Of a stretch of 64,000 bases of DNA, positions 54,475 to 62,892 are shown one piece after another. Position 1 is the first letter of the stretch, and every line of letters begins with the position of its first letter. The stretch lies in assembly GCF_900101435.1 (NCBI RefSeq), contig NZ_FMZH01000005.1, forward strand, positions 248,001 to 312,000, in the 5' to 3' direction. The translations under genes were made by a program, and so were the position numbers. A model generated the notes under the pieces. It saw only the letters and a list, made by a program, of their open reading frames with translations. It did no database searches and was not told the DNA's origin. Source of the stretch: Pedobacter soli (GTDB lineage: Bacteria > Bacteroidota > Bacteroidia > Sphingobacteriales > Sphingobacteriaceae).

Positions 54475-55872
54475 CTATATCCCCTCTGCCATCTGCACGG
54501 CCTTACGCAATGCGGCAATTTTATTGTTTACTTCCTGCATTTCGGTTTCAGGTACCGAATCGGCCACAATACCTGCCCCTGCGCGGTAATGCAGTTCGTT
54601 ATTTTTGCTCATAAAAGTCCTGATCATGATGGCGTGGTTAAAATCTTCGTTAAAACCCATAAAACCAATGGCGCCAGCGTAGAAATTCCGACCTAGTTTC
54701 TCGTTTTCATCAATCAGCTGCATGGCCTTGTATTTCGGTGCACCACTTAAAGTACCTGCCGGATAAGTATCGGCCACTACTTTAAAAGCACTAACGTTTT
54801 CCTGCAAATGGCCGCTAACCTTGCTCACCAAATGGATCAGGTGCGAGTAGTACTGCACTTCTTTAAACGATTTTACCTCCACCCGGTTACAATGCCTGCT
54901 TAAATCATTTCGGGCTAAATCAACCAGCATAACGTGCTCTGCACTTTCTTTAGGGTCTTGCTCTAACTTTCTGGCTTGCTCTGCATCTTCAATATCGTTT
55001 CCGCTCCGTTTAAAGGTTCCGGCAATCGGGAAAATATTAGCCGAATTGTTTTTGATGGTAATCTGTGCTTCGGGCGATGAACCAAAAAGTTTGAAATTAC
55101 CGTAATCGAAATAAAACAGATAAGGTGATGGGTTTATAGAACGCAGACAACGGTAAACATTAAATTCATCGCCAGAAAAAGCCTGCTTAAAAGCACGCGA
55201 AGGTACAATCTGGAAAACATCGCCACGGTAAATGTGCTTTTGTAGCTTTTCTACCAGATCCATAAATCCTTTATCGGTTAAGTTGGATGATTCTTTACCC
55301 CGGGTCTGAAATTTATATTCCGGATAGTTTTTGTTCTGGATCAGGTATTCCATTTTCTCCAAACCACCTTCCTCCTCACCTTCGAAAGTATTTTTGAACA
55401 GGGTGATTTCGTTTTTAAAGTGATCGATGGCAATGATATACCGGTACAAGTGGTATTGCATTTCGGGGATCTCCTCGCCTTCAGGTGTCTCCGATGTAAA
55501 CTTAATATCTTCGAAATGCTGCACGGCATTCCAGGTAAAATAACCAAACAAACCACTCGAAATGAATTTAATTTCGGGCAATTCGCTTGCTTTAAACTTG
55601 TCTTTAAAATCGGCGATTTCATCAATCAGGTTCTTGCTCTCGGTAATTTCAACAGCTCCATCCGGAAAATAAGTTTCCAGTCGCGAACCTTTTAAAATGA
55701 TACCCGCAACCGGCTCGGCGCAAACAAAACTCATTGAGTTTTCGCGACTATGGTAATCCGAACTCTCAAGCAAAATGCTGTTGGGATAAACATCGCGCAA
55801 GCGCAGGTAAATGCTTACCGGCGTCGTGGTATCGGCAAGTAGTTTTTTGTAAGTTGTATTTATTTTATACAT
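54475..55872 (-). CDS. trpE: Anthranilate synthase component I
   Basis: About 465 residues from the ATG at 55872 (MYKINTTYKKLLADTTTPVS); an in-frame ATG at 55911 would add 13 residues not seen in the family. It makes anthranilate from chorismate with TrpG. The allosteric tryptophan site motif is present (SILLESSDYHSREN), as are the catalytic parts PAGTLSGAPKYKAMQLIDE and YRAGAGIVADSVPE near the C-terminus. It is preceded by a trp leader and attenuator (see 55939-56119), so it is controlled both by feedback and by transcription termination. Confidence 0.95.
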   Translation of the reverse strand: MYKINTTYKKLLADTTTPVSIYLRLRDVYPNSILLESSDYHSRENSMSFVCAEPVAGIILKGSRLETYFPDGAVEITESKNLIDEIADFKDKFKASELPEIKFISSGLFGYFTWNAVQHFEDIKFTSETPEGEEIPEMQYHLYRYIIAIDHFKNEITLFKNTFEGEEEGGLEKMEYLIQNKNYPEYKFQTRGKESSNLTDKGFMDLVEKLQKHIYRGDVFQIVPSRAFKQAFSGDEFNVYRCLRSINPSPYLFYFDYGNFKLFGSSPEAQITIKNNSANIFPIAGTFKRSGNDIEDAEQARKLEQDPKESAEHVMLVDLARNDLSRHCNRVEVKSFKEVQYYSHLIHLVSKVSGHLQENVSAFKVVADTYPAGTLSGAPKYKAMQLIDENEKLGRNFYAGAIGFMGFNEDFNHAIMIRTFMSKNNELHYRAGAGIVADSVPETEMQEVNNKIAALRKAVQMAEGI

Positions 55873-55938
55873 GATTTTACAGTATTGTTGTTGCTTCGTG
55901 CACCGCAACAACGGTTAAATTATTTCTTATAACAATAA

Positions 55939-55970
55939 AAAGCCCGGCGTGTGGTTCTACGCCGGGCTTT
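55939..55970 (-). terminator. trp attenuator terminator
   Basis: On the minus strand AAAGCCCGGCGT (55970-55959) and ACGCCGGGCTTT (55950-55939) form a perfect 12-bp stem with an 8-base loop, followed by TTATTGTTAT. It ends 66 bp before trpE. Its 5' arm can instead pair with 56030-56022 (GCGCTGGCT), an alternative that would stop the terminator from forming. Confidence 0.85.
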
Positions 55971-56013
55971 AATGGTTCTTTAATAAGGTTTAGGTTGATA
56001 AACTATATTTTTT

Positions 56014-56082
56014 TCATACGCAGCCAGCGCAATCCGTTTTCGAATTACTTTGCCAAAGCCATGTATGTATATTGTTGATCAT
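56014..56082 (-). CDS. trpL: trp leader peptide
   Basis: A 22-codon open frame starting ATG at 56082 and ending TGA at 56014. Codons 8-10 are TGG-CTT-TGG, giving Trp-Leu-Trp. Stalling at those codons would cover 56066-56057, which can pair with 56025-56016. Freeing that segment would let 56030-56022 pair with the attenuator's 5' arm. Neither Trp codon pairs nor such structure is expected by chance here. The peptide itself has no further likely role. The start lies only a few bases downstream of a good -7 box, so the message may be almost leaderless. Confidence 0.75.
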   Translation of the reverse strand: MINNIHTWLWQSNSKTDCAGCV

Positions 56083-56088
56083 GAGCCA

Positions 56089-56119
56089 CAAAAATATAAA
56101 GAATTTTGAAAAAGCGAAA
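56089..56119 (-). promoter_or_regulatory. Promoter of the trp leader/trpE transcript
   Basis: On the minus strand TTTC (56119-56116; one mismatch to TTTG), a 19-bp spacer and TATTTTTG (56096-56089), an exact match to TAnnTTTG. The start of transcription would be close to the leader ATG at 56082. Confidence 0.55.
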
Positions 56120-56209
56120 TATTTATGAAAATAATTTAAACAAATCGCTTTTTAGCCGCGAAGTTGGCAATGGAGCTTATTTACCATGTAAAGCATGCAA
56201 GGCTTAGCT

Positions 56210-56700
56210 ACATTTTAACCGCAAAGCACACAAAGAGTAGCGCTAAGTCCGCAAAGCTATTCTTGTTGTCATTCTGGCGCATGCCAGAATCTCTTTTTTA
56301 ACCACAAAGCACACAGAGAAATGCACAGAGCACACTGGGCAATATTTATAACATTCCGTGTCTTCCGTGCATCCGTGGCTGAAAAGGTTAGTTTTTAACC
56401 GCAAAGCTACCCTTACCGTCATTCTGGAGCATGCCAGAATCTCTTTTTTAAACACGAAGCACACAAAGAAAAGCACAGCGTGAACTGAGCAATATGCCTC
56501 AATGCTACTCTGTGTAAAACTCAGTGTCCTCGGTGGTAAAAGTTAGCGTCATTTTTAACCACAAAGCTATTCTTGCCGTCATTCTGGAGCATGCCAGAAT
56601 CTCTTTTTTAACCACAAAGCACGCAAAGAAAAGCACTGAGCACACTGAGCAATATTTATAACATTCCGTGTTTTCCGTGTATCCGTGGCTGAAAAAGCTG
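56210..56700. repeat. Degenerate tandem array, about 150-160 bp per unit
   Basis: Three units, recognised by GTCATTCTGG(A/C)GCATGCCA starting at 56268, 56418 and 56578. Each is followed by GAATCTCTTTTTTA, then AC(C/A)AC(A/G)AAGCAC and GAAAAGCAC-type words, and a stretch such as ATAACATTCCGTGT..CCGTG. Each unit includes a hairpin ATTCTGG-N6-CCAGAAT. No gene is likely; open frames here are by-products. Confidence 0.8.
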
Positions 56701-56708
56701 GACACAAA

Positions 56709-56736
56709 AAATCCCACCCTCCAAAGGGCAGGATTT
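56709..56736 (-). terminator. Terminator of the four-helix membrane protein gene
   Basis: On the minus strand AAATCCTGCCCT (56736-56725) pairs fully with AGGGTGGGATTT (56720-56709), with two G-U pairs and a TTGG loop, followed by a T run. Confidence 0.85.
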
Positions 56737-56776
56737 AAACTTATAAGGATACCACGAGGGTAATCAGGCATATTAA

Positions 56777-57220
56777 CTAAGAAACCCCAAAAAACGATCT
56801 TCCAGGAACTTCTTTAACCATCAAAGTAATGGCTACGATAATCAGAATAAGGGCAAGGCTAAAGAAAACCGCGATGGTGCGGTGTTTAGCAACAGCATCA
56901 GCCACTTTTTTCGATTTAGCATTACCTACCGTAATCAAAATGATTGCAATAATCATCATAGAAGTGTGCTCCGCTTTAAAATAACGACCAATGGCATCGC
57001 TCATAGGCAATTTGGTAAGCGGACTTAAGAAGTACAACACCAATCCAATTAACAATTGAATGTGTGCACTAATCAGGGTAAATACATTTAGTTTACGGTT
57101 ACCTTCTGTGTATGTTTTATTTCCAAACCAGCCCGATAATGCATTTATTACCGCGATAACCAATAAAATTAATACGATGTAGCGCCATCCGGAGTGCGCA
57201 GATTTTAAGATATTGTACAT
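56777..57220 (-). CDS. Four-helix membrane protein, cytochrome-b-like
   Basis: 147 residues with four membrane helices and regularly placed His: LKSAHSGWRYIVLILL, LISAHIQLLIGLVLYF, KAEHTSMMIIAIILI and AVAKHRTIAVFFSLAL. Homologues in Bacteroidota are often called cytochrome b; haem binding is plausible but not shown by sequence. A single gene with its own terminator at 56709, divergent from the amidohydrolase pair. Role unknown. Confidence 0.72.
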   Translation of the reverse strand: MYNILKSAHSGWRYIVLILLVIAVINALSGWFGNKTYTEGNRKLNVFTLISAHIQLLIGLVLYFLSPLTKLPMSDAIGRYFKAEHTSMMIIAIILITVGNAKSKKVADAVAKHRTIAVFFSLALILIIVAITLMVKEVPGRSFFGVS

Positions 57221-57332
57221 TTTTCTAAAATATGTTTAATCAAAAGTAGGCATTAATTGTAAAAAATAGGATATTCTGCAAAATGAACGCTTATTTATAT
57301 TAGTTTTAAACAAATTAAAATCTAAACTTATT

Positions 57333-60300
57333 ATGAAGAAAATTTTACTCGCCCTTGGGCTGGTATTTTCTGCTACATTTCTGTTTGCACAGCAAACCAC
57401 CTTCCCTGTTAACGGCTCTTTTGATACCAGACCTGGAATGTTTGCCTTTACCAACGCAACAATAGTAGTAAATGCCAACCAAACCCTAACAAATGCTACA
57501 CTTTTAATTAAAGGACAAACCATTCAGGCTGTCGGTGCCGGCTTAGCTGTGCCCAAAGGTTATGTGGTAATCGATTTAAAAGGAAAATTTATTTATCCAT
57601 CGCTGGTTGATGCCTTTACCAGTTATGGCATTGGCGAAACACCTGCTGCACAACGTGGCTTTGGTGGTCAGCGTCAGTCTATTTTTGTTTCGACTAAAAA
57701 AGGGGCTTACGGCTGGAATGAAGCCATCAGACCAGAAACTTATGTGAAAAACATTTTCTCAACCGACAGTAAGAAAGCAGACGAACTGCGCAAAGTTGGT
57801 TTCGGGAGTGTTAATGTGATTAACCGCGATGGTATTGCCCGCGGAGTTTCTGCAGCAGTAACCTTAAATGAAGGCGCTGATAACAGTGTGATCCTGAAAG
57901 ACCAGACCGCAGCCAATTATTCTTTCAATAAAGGAACCTCATCAAACGATTACCCAACTTCTTTAATGGGATCGATTGCCTTATTGCGCCAAACCTATTA
58001 TGATGCCCAGTGGTATGGCAAACAAAAAGACGAGTACAACATCTCGCTTGATGAATTTGGCAAGCAACAAAACATCCCGCAGATTTTTGAAGTAGATGGC
58101 TGGCAGAATATCCTGCGTGCCCACAAAATAGGCAAGGAATTTGGCAAAAGCTACATCATCAAATCAACCGGCGATGAATACCAACGCATTAACGAGGTTA
58201 AAGCCACCGGCGCAAGTTTAATTATTCCACTAACTTTCCCTAAAGCGTATGATGTAGAAGATCCTGCCGAAGCCAGAAATGTGAGTTTATCGCAAATGAA
58301 AGGCTGGGAACTGGCGCCAACCAATCCGGCTGCATTAGAAAAAGCAGGAATTAAATTTGCTTTAACAGCTTTTGGTCTGGAAAACAGCCGCGATTTTTGG
58401 GCAAATATCCGCACAGCTATCGAAAACGGATTAACCGAAAAGCAGGCCTTACAATCGGTAACCGAAATACCAGCTTCACTTTTGGGCATCAGCGATAAAG
58501 TAGGCTCACTTGAAAAAGGAAAAGTAGCCAACTTTCTAATCTCATCTGATAATCTGTTTAAAAACACCAATATCATCTTCGAAAACTGGGTGCAGGGCAA
58601 ACGTTTCATTGTAAACAAAATGGATGTGAGCGATGTACGCGGAACTTACAACCTCAATGTTGACGGAGTAGGTGCTTTAACCCTTAAAATTACCGGCACA
58701 GGTGGTGGTTCGGCAGCAGCCATAGAAAGAACAGGTGCAGATAGCGTAAAAACCACGGCAACCTTTACCAGAAATGGCGATTGGGTAAGCATTAACTTCA
58801 ATTTAAAGAAAAACCCTAAAGGCGATGTTCGTTTAAGCGGCTACATTACCTCAGCCAATCCACTTACCATAAAAGGCGAATCGGCCCTTGCTGATGGTAC
58901 CAGCGGAAAATTTACCGCAAGCTATAAAGAAGCGGCAAAAGAAACACCTAAAAAAGACGAGCCTAAACCCGTATTGGCGGTTGGACCGGTTATTTATCCG
59001 TTTACGGCCTTTGGTGCAACTGAGCTGCCTAAGCAAGAAACGGTATTGATTAAAAACGGTACCATCTGGACGAATGAAAAAGAAGGCGTACTGCAAAATG
59101 CCGATATTCTTTTAGAAAACGGCAAGATTAAAGCCATTGGCAAAAACCTTTCGGCGGGCAATGCCAAAGTAATTGATGCAACAGGCAAACACATTACCGC
59201 AGGTATTATTGATGAGCACTCGCACATTGCAGGTGCAGGCGGTATTAACGAAGGTGCACAATCGGTTTCTGCCGAAGTGCGTATTGCCGATATCATCAAC
59301 TCAGAAGATGTAAATATTTACCGTCAGCTGGCGGGCGGGGTAACCACTTCGCATATCCTGCACGGCTCGGCCAATCCAGTAGGTGGTCAGTCGCAATTGA
59401 TTAAGTTGCGCTGGGGTAAATCGCCTGAGGAATTAAAATTTGCAGGTGCCGATGGTTTCATCAAATTTGCGCTGGGCGAAAACGTAAAACAGAGTAATTT
59501 CGGTACGGGTGCTCGTTTCCCGGTTACCCGCATGGGGGTTGAGCAAACTTTTGTGGATGAATTTACCCGTGCAAAAGAGTATGCCAAAGCCCTTTCGGTA
59601 AAAGGCAATAGCGTACGCCGCGACTTAGAATTGGATGCCATTGTTGAAATCCTGAACAACAAGCGTTTCATTACCTGCCACTCTTATGTGCAGAGCGAAA
59701 TTAACATGCTCATTCACGTTGCCGATAGTTTAGGCTTCAAAATCAATACTTTTACCCACATTTTAGAAGGTTATAAAGTAGCCGATAAAATGAAGGCACA
59801 CGGTATTGCAGGCTCTACCTTCTCTGACTGGTGGGCTTATAAAAACGAGGTAGCAGAAGCCATTCCATACAACGGAAAAATTATGCATAATGTGGGCGTT
59901 ACCACTGCCTTTAACTCTGATGATGCCGAAATGGCCCGTCACTTAAACCAGGAAGCCGGCAAATCGGTGTTATACGGTAATGTACCTGAAGAAGATGCTT
60001 TAAAATTTGTAACCTTAAACCCTGCCCGGATGCTTCACATTGATGATAAAGTGGGCAGTTTAAAAGCAGGTAAAGATGCTGATGTGGTGATCTGGACAGC
60101 CAATCCGCTTTCTATTTACGCCAAAGCAGAAAAAACCTTTGTAGATGGAATTGCTTACTGGGATCTGGAAAAAGATGCACAGGTAATTAAAGCCATGCAG
60201 ACCGAAAAAGCCCGTCTGATTCAGAAAATGTTAGAGAGCAAAAGTAAAGGAGGCCGCACACAACGCCCAATGGGTGATGCACCACGCCTTTACAATTGCG

Positions 60301-60353
60301 AAACCTTAGAAAACTATTCAGCAGAATTAACCGAGAAAGAACATGCACACTAA
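57333..60353 (+). CDS. Secreted double amidohydrolase-like protein
   Basis: 1006 residues with a signal peptide (LALGLVFSATFLFAQQ). It contains two amidohydrolase-like halves. The first (about 30-430) has TLLIKGQTIQAVGAGL and an ending GSLEKGKVANFLI but lacks the HxH metal motif. The second (about 560-980) has TIWTNEKEGVLQNADI, the metal-type DEHSHIAGAGG (His629, His631), FTHILEGYKVADKM, FNSDDAEMARHLN and GSLKAGKDADVVIW. Only the second seems able to bind metal. The next gene overlaps it by 11 bp. Imidazolonepropionase- or dipeptidase-like enzymes are the nearest kin; substrate unknown. Confidence 0.87.
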   Translation: MKKILLALGLVFSATFLFAQQTTFPVNGSFDTRPGMFAFTNATIVVNANQTLTNATLLIKGQTIQAVGAGLAVPKGYVVIDLKGKFIYPSLVDAFTSYGIGETPAAQRGFGGQRQSIFVSTKKGAYGWNEAIRPETYVKNIFSTDSKKADELRKVGFGSVNVINRDGIARGVSAAVTLNEGADNSVILKDQTAANYSFNKGTSSNDYPTSLMGSIALLRQTYYDAQWYGKQKDEYNISLDEFGKQQNIPQIFEVDGWQNILRAHKIGKEFGKSYIIKSTGDEYQRINEVKATGASLIIPLTFPKAYDVEDPAEARNVSLSQMKGWELAPTNPAALEKAGIKFALTAFGLENSRDFWANIRTAIENGLTEKQALQSVTEIPASLLGISDKVGSLEKGKVANFLISSDNLFKNTNIIFENWVQGKRFIVNKMDVSDVRGTYNLNVDGVGALTLKITGTGGGSAAAIERTGADSVKTTATFTRNGDWVSINFNLKKNPKGDVRLSGYITSANPLTIKGESALADGTSGKFTASYKEAAKETPKKDEPKPVLAVGPVIYPFTAFGATELPKQETVLIKNGTIWTNEKEGVLQNADILLENGKIKAIGKNLSAGNAKVIDATGKHITAGIIDEHSHIAGAGGINEGAQSVSAEVRIADIINSEDVNIYRQLAGGVTTSHILHGSANPVGGQSQLIKLRWGKSPEELKFAGADGFIKFALGENVKQSNFGTGARFPVTRMGVEQTFVDEFTRAKEYAKALSVKGNSVRRDLELDAIVEILNNKRFITCHSYVQSEINMLIHVADSLGFKINTFTHILEGYKVADKMKAHGIAGSTFSDWWAYKNEVAEAIPYNGKIMHNVGVTTAFNSDDAEMARHLNQEAGKSVLYGNVPEEDALKFVTLNPARMLHIDDKVGSLKAGKDADVVIWTANPLSIYAKAEKTFVDGIAYWDLEKDAQVIKAMQTEKARLIQKMLESKSKGGRTQRPMGDAPRLYNCETLENYSAELTEKEHAH

Positions 60354-61659
60354 AAAATATTTATTCAGCCTGGCCTTATCGGCAACAAGCCTGATGTGTT
60401 TTGCCCAGGCCAACATTTCGCCGGCAAAAAAACAGAGCAAAACCATTGCCATTACCGGCGCAACCGTACACGTAGGCAACGGTACCGTAATCGAAAACGG
60501 CACCATTCTTTTTGGCAATGGTAAAATTATTTCGGTAACAGCCAATGGCCAGGTGCCGCAAGACGATGTGATGCGGATTGTAGCTACCGGAAAGCACATT
60601 TACCCGGGCTTTATAGCTGCCACCACTAATTTAGGTTTAACCGAAATTGAAGCCGTAAAAGCAACTTTGGATTTTCAGGAAATCGGCGATTACAATTCGC
60701 ACATCCGCTCTATTGTAGCTTACAATACCGATTCTAAAGTGCCTGCTACATTGCGTAGCAATGGTATACTAATGGCACAGCCAACTCCGCAGGGCGGTAC
60801 CGTTTCGGGCAGTTCCTCAGTAGTACAGCTCGATGCCTGGAACTGGGAAGATGCAGCCTTAAGAACCGACGATGCCATGCACATGACCTGGCCGGTTACG
60901 CCCCGCTTTAGAGGCGGTTTTGGCGGTTTCGGTCGCCCGCAGCAATCGCCCGAAGCTTTAGCAGAAAGAACACAGGCTGCCATTACGCAGTTAACTTCTT
61001 TCTTTGCCGAAGCAAAGGCCTACGCCGAAATGGGCAAACCCGAGGTGATTAACACCCGTTTCGAAGCCATGAAAAGGGTGTTTAAGGGCGACGAAAAATT
61101 ATTTATCGCAGCCGATAGTCAGAAGGATATTGTTGCTGCCGTAAACTTTGCCAAAAAATTCGGCATAACCCCGGTAATTACCGGCGCTGACGAGGCTTAC
61201 CTGGTCATCGACTTTTTGAAAGAGAACAACATCACGCTCATTGTGAAACAACCACATGCCTTGCCCAACAATAATGATGATGATGTGAATATGCCCTACA
61301 AAAATGCAGCGGTTTTGGCCAATGCAGGCTTAAATGTGGTATTAAGTATTGATGGTTATTGGCAACAACGCAATCTCCCTTTTATGGCGGGTACCGTAAC
61401 CGCCTGGGGCCTGGATAAGGAAAAAGCTTTATCAACCATTACCTTAAATGCAGCAAAAGCCATGGGGGTTGATAAAACCACAGGCAGTATCGAAACAGGT
61501 AAAGATGCCACCTTCTTTATTTCTGCCGGCGATGCATTGGATATGCGCACCAACAAGGTAGAACAGGCTTTTATTCAGGGCAGGGATATTAACCTGGATA
61601 ACCTGCACAAACAGCTGGATAAGAAGTTTAGCGATAAGTATACTGCAGAGAAGAAATAG
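60343..61659 (+). CDS. Secreted amidohydrolase-like protein lacking the HxH motif
   Basis: 438 residues with a signal peptide (YLFSLALSATSLMCFAQ). The amidohydrolase frame is visible (GATVHVGNGTVIENGTILFG, GKHIYPGFIAATTNLGL, then GSIETGKDATFFISAGDAL), but the metal-binding HxH expected after GKHIYPGFI is replaced by ATT, and there is no good second metal set. It is probably inactive by itself or a partner subunit of the overlapping upstream protein, which has an intact second half. A terminator follows at 61811. Confidence 0.83.
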   Translation: MHTKKYLFSLALSATSLMCFAQANISPAKKQSKTIAITGATVHVGNGTVIENGTILFGNGKIISVTANGQVPQDDVMRIVATGKHIYPGFIAATTNLGLTEIEAVKATLDFQEIGDYNSHIRSIVAYNTDSKVPATLRSNGILMAQPTPQGGTVSGSSSVVQLDAWNWEDAALRTDDAMHMTWPVTPRFRGGFGGFGRPQQSPEALAERTQAAITQLTSFFAEAKAYAEMGKPEVINTRFEAMKRVFKGDEKLFIAADSQKDIVAAVNFAKKFGITPVITGADEAYLVIDFLKENNITLIVKQPHALPNNNDDDVNMPYKNAAVLANAGLNVVLSIDGYWQQRNLPFMAGTVTAWGLDKEKALSTITLNAAKAMGVDKTTGSIETGKDATFFISAGDALDMRTNKVEQAFIQGRDINLDNLHKQLDKKFSDKYTAEKK

Positions 61660-61810
61660 TTATTGAGGGTTAACCGGTTAATTGTTTGAACTGGTTAACT
61701 GCAAATAGCTAATCATTCAATAGCTTAATTGTTGGATTGCTGCATTGCAAACTGCCAGTTGTTAACCGAAAACTGTTTTATATGGTTAACTGTTTTATAG
61801 CCGAGCGTAC

Positions 61811-61838
61811 AACGGCCGATATGCATTTATCGGCCGTT
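61811..61838 (+). terminator. Terminator of the amidohydrolase pair
   Basis: AACGGCCGATA (61811-61821) and TATCGGCCGTT (61828-61838), a perfect 11-bp stem with a 6-base loop, followed by TTTTTATG. It is 150 bp after the stop; the sequence between contains several GGTTAAC(C/T)G words but no gene. Confidence 0.92.
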
Positions 61839-61879
61839 TTTTATGCAAATCTTTCACAGCGGCTTAACTACGCTGAATA

Positions 61880-62566
61880 TTAATTACCAGCTGCTGGTGT
61901 AGGTAATTCTTTTTTATGCCTCGCACCTAACTTAATTACAATCCTCGCATTCTCGTAATCGTTTACAAACTTCACATTGGTGCTCTCCCAAATTTTGATT
62001 AAACGATCCAGTTTAAAAAAAGACGTTTTAAGCTCAATTAATAAGGTAGGGATAGCATCGTTATAACCTTTGCGTTCAGCAATTACTACCCTTGGGTTAT
62101 CTTTATGCTTTTTAAAGTTATTAATGTGTTTCTGAAACAGTTGAAGATCCTTTTCAGAAAGCCCATATGGCTTAAGTTCTGCTGTTAGCGCCGCGATATT
62201 ACTGTAAATATGCTCCAATGCGGGGATTAATTGCTGGTCTGTCAATCTTTCCAGTTTAGTGGCCGATGTTCTAAGCGCATCAAAAAGTACATTATCGTCA
62301 ACTTCCAAAGCATGGATTTGCGCCAGTCCAGAATACTTAACTGCAGCGGCAATGGCCGCATTTGCTGCCTGGTATTTGGTTACAGTTGCCCCCATACTTT
62401 TCACCCCTGCTTTGTTTATCGCCAGGCCGATGCTCATAAGATCTTCCTCAATTTCGCCTACAATTTTACAGAATACAGTCTGATCGGTCCAAATCTGCCT
62501 GTTCGCATTCAATATTTGAAGCGTTACCGTAGCCATAGTTAAATAGTTTTCATCCTTTTGTGTCAT
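61880..62566 (-). CDS. Hypothetical helical protein
   Basis: 228 residues, largely alpha-helical and soluble, with no signal peptide, membrane segment or recognised domain. Features are an Ala-rich middle (YQAANAAIAAAVKYSG), a basic stretch (FQKHINNFKKHKDNPRVV), and a C-terminus rich in basic residues ending PTPAAGN. Start at 62566 (MTQKDENYL) is the first in frame; Met11 is an alternative. It lies beside the 21-bp array at 62630, whose open minus-strand frame ends 42 bp upstream of it. A relation is possible but unproven. Confidence 0.6.
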   Translation of the reverse strand: MTQKDENYLTMATVTLQILNANRQIWTDQTVFCKIVGEIEEDLMSIGLAINKAGVKSMGATVTKYQAANAAIAAAVKYSGLAQIHALEVDDNVLFDALRTSATKLERLTDQQLIPALEHIYSNIAALTAELKPYGLSEKDLQLFQKHINNFKKHKDNPRVVIAERKGYNDAIPTLLIELKTSFFKLDRLIKIWESTNVKFVNDYENARIVIKLGARHKKELPTPAAGN

Positions 62567-62629
62567 TGTTTCTCATTTTTTAGATATATGTTAATAATTG
62601 GTTTATCTCATTTAATAAAGTAGTGCGAA

Positions 62630-62892
62630 GCCTGTAAGGGCTTTTGTTTTATGCTAAATATGTTTTGCAAAGCATCCGGCGCCGATTGCGATGCTCCTGC
62701 TTCGGTTTGTGTAGCTTCCACTTTGATTTGCAGAGGTGCCAGCATCAATTGTGAGGCTAGCCCTACGCTATGTTTAGCTTCCACAATCGTTTGTAAACCC
62801 GCCAGAGTCAATTGCAATGCATACACAGACAATTGGTCAGTGTACAGATCGAATTGTTAGCCTGCGACTGACAATTGGTCAGCATCCGACAT
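62630..62892. repeat. Degenerate 21-bp periodic array (about 12 units)
   Basis: Units fall at exact 21-bp steps from 62672 to 62882 (62672, 62693, 62714, 62735, 62756, 62777, 62798, 62819, 62840, 62861, 62882), with weaker units to about 62630. Shared features are GC(T/A)NCC at the start and (A/C)NNTTG near position 13-17. Because 21 is a multiple of 3, both strands read as heptads: the minus strand as x-Q-L-x-V-x-A, the plus strand as A-S-x-x-x-C-x. The minus frame is stopped by TAA at 62859-62857 after an ATG at 62892. No spacers or identical repeats, so it is not a CRISPR. Confidence 0.8.

Noticed and set aside
56243..56771. Two minus-strand frames within the tandem array
   Set aside because: They share the same words because they are readings of the repeat units and lack any start context or domain.
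62651..62860. Cys-rich 69-codon frame on the plus strand
   Set aside because: It is the complementary reading of the 21-bp array. The regular Cys come from the repeated TTG/TTGC words, so I do not count it as a gene.
62630..62892. Possible CRISPR array
   Set aside because: Units are contiguous 21-mers with gradual drift; there are no identical repeats with unique spacers and no cas genes.
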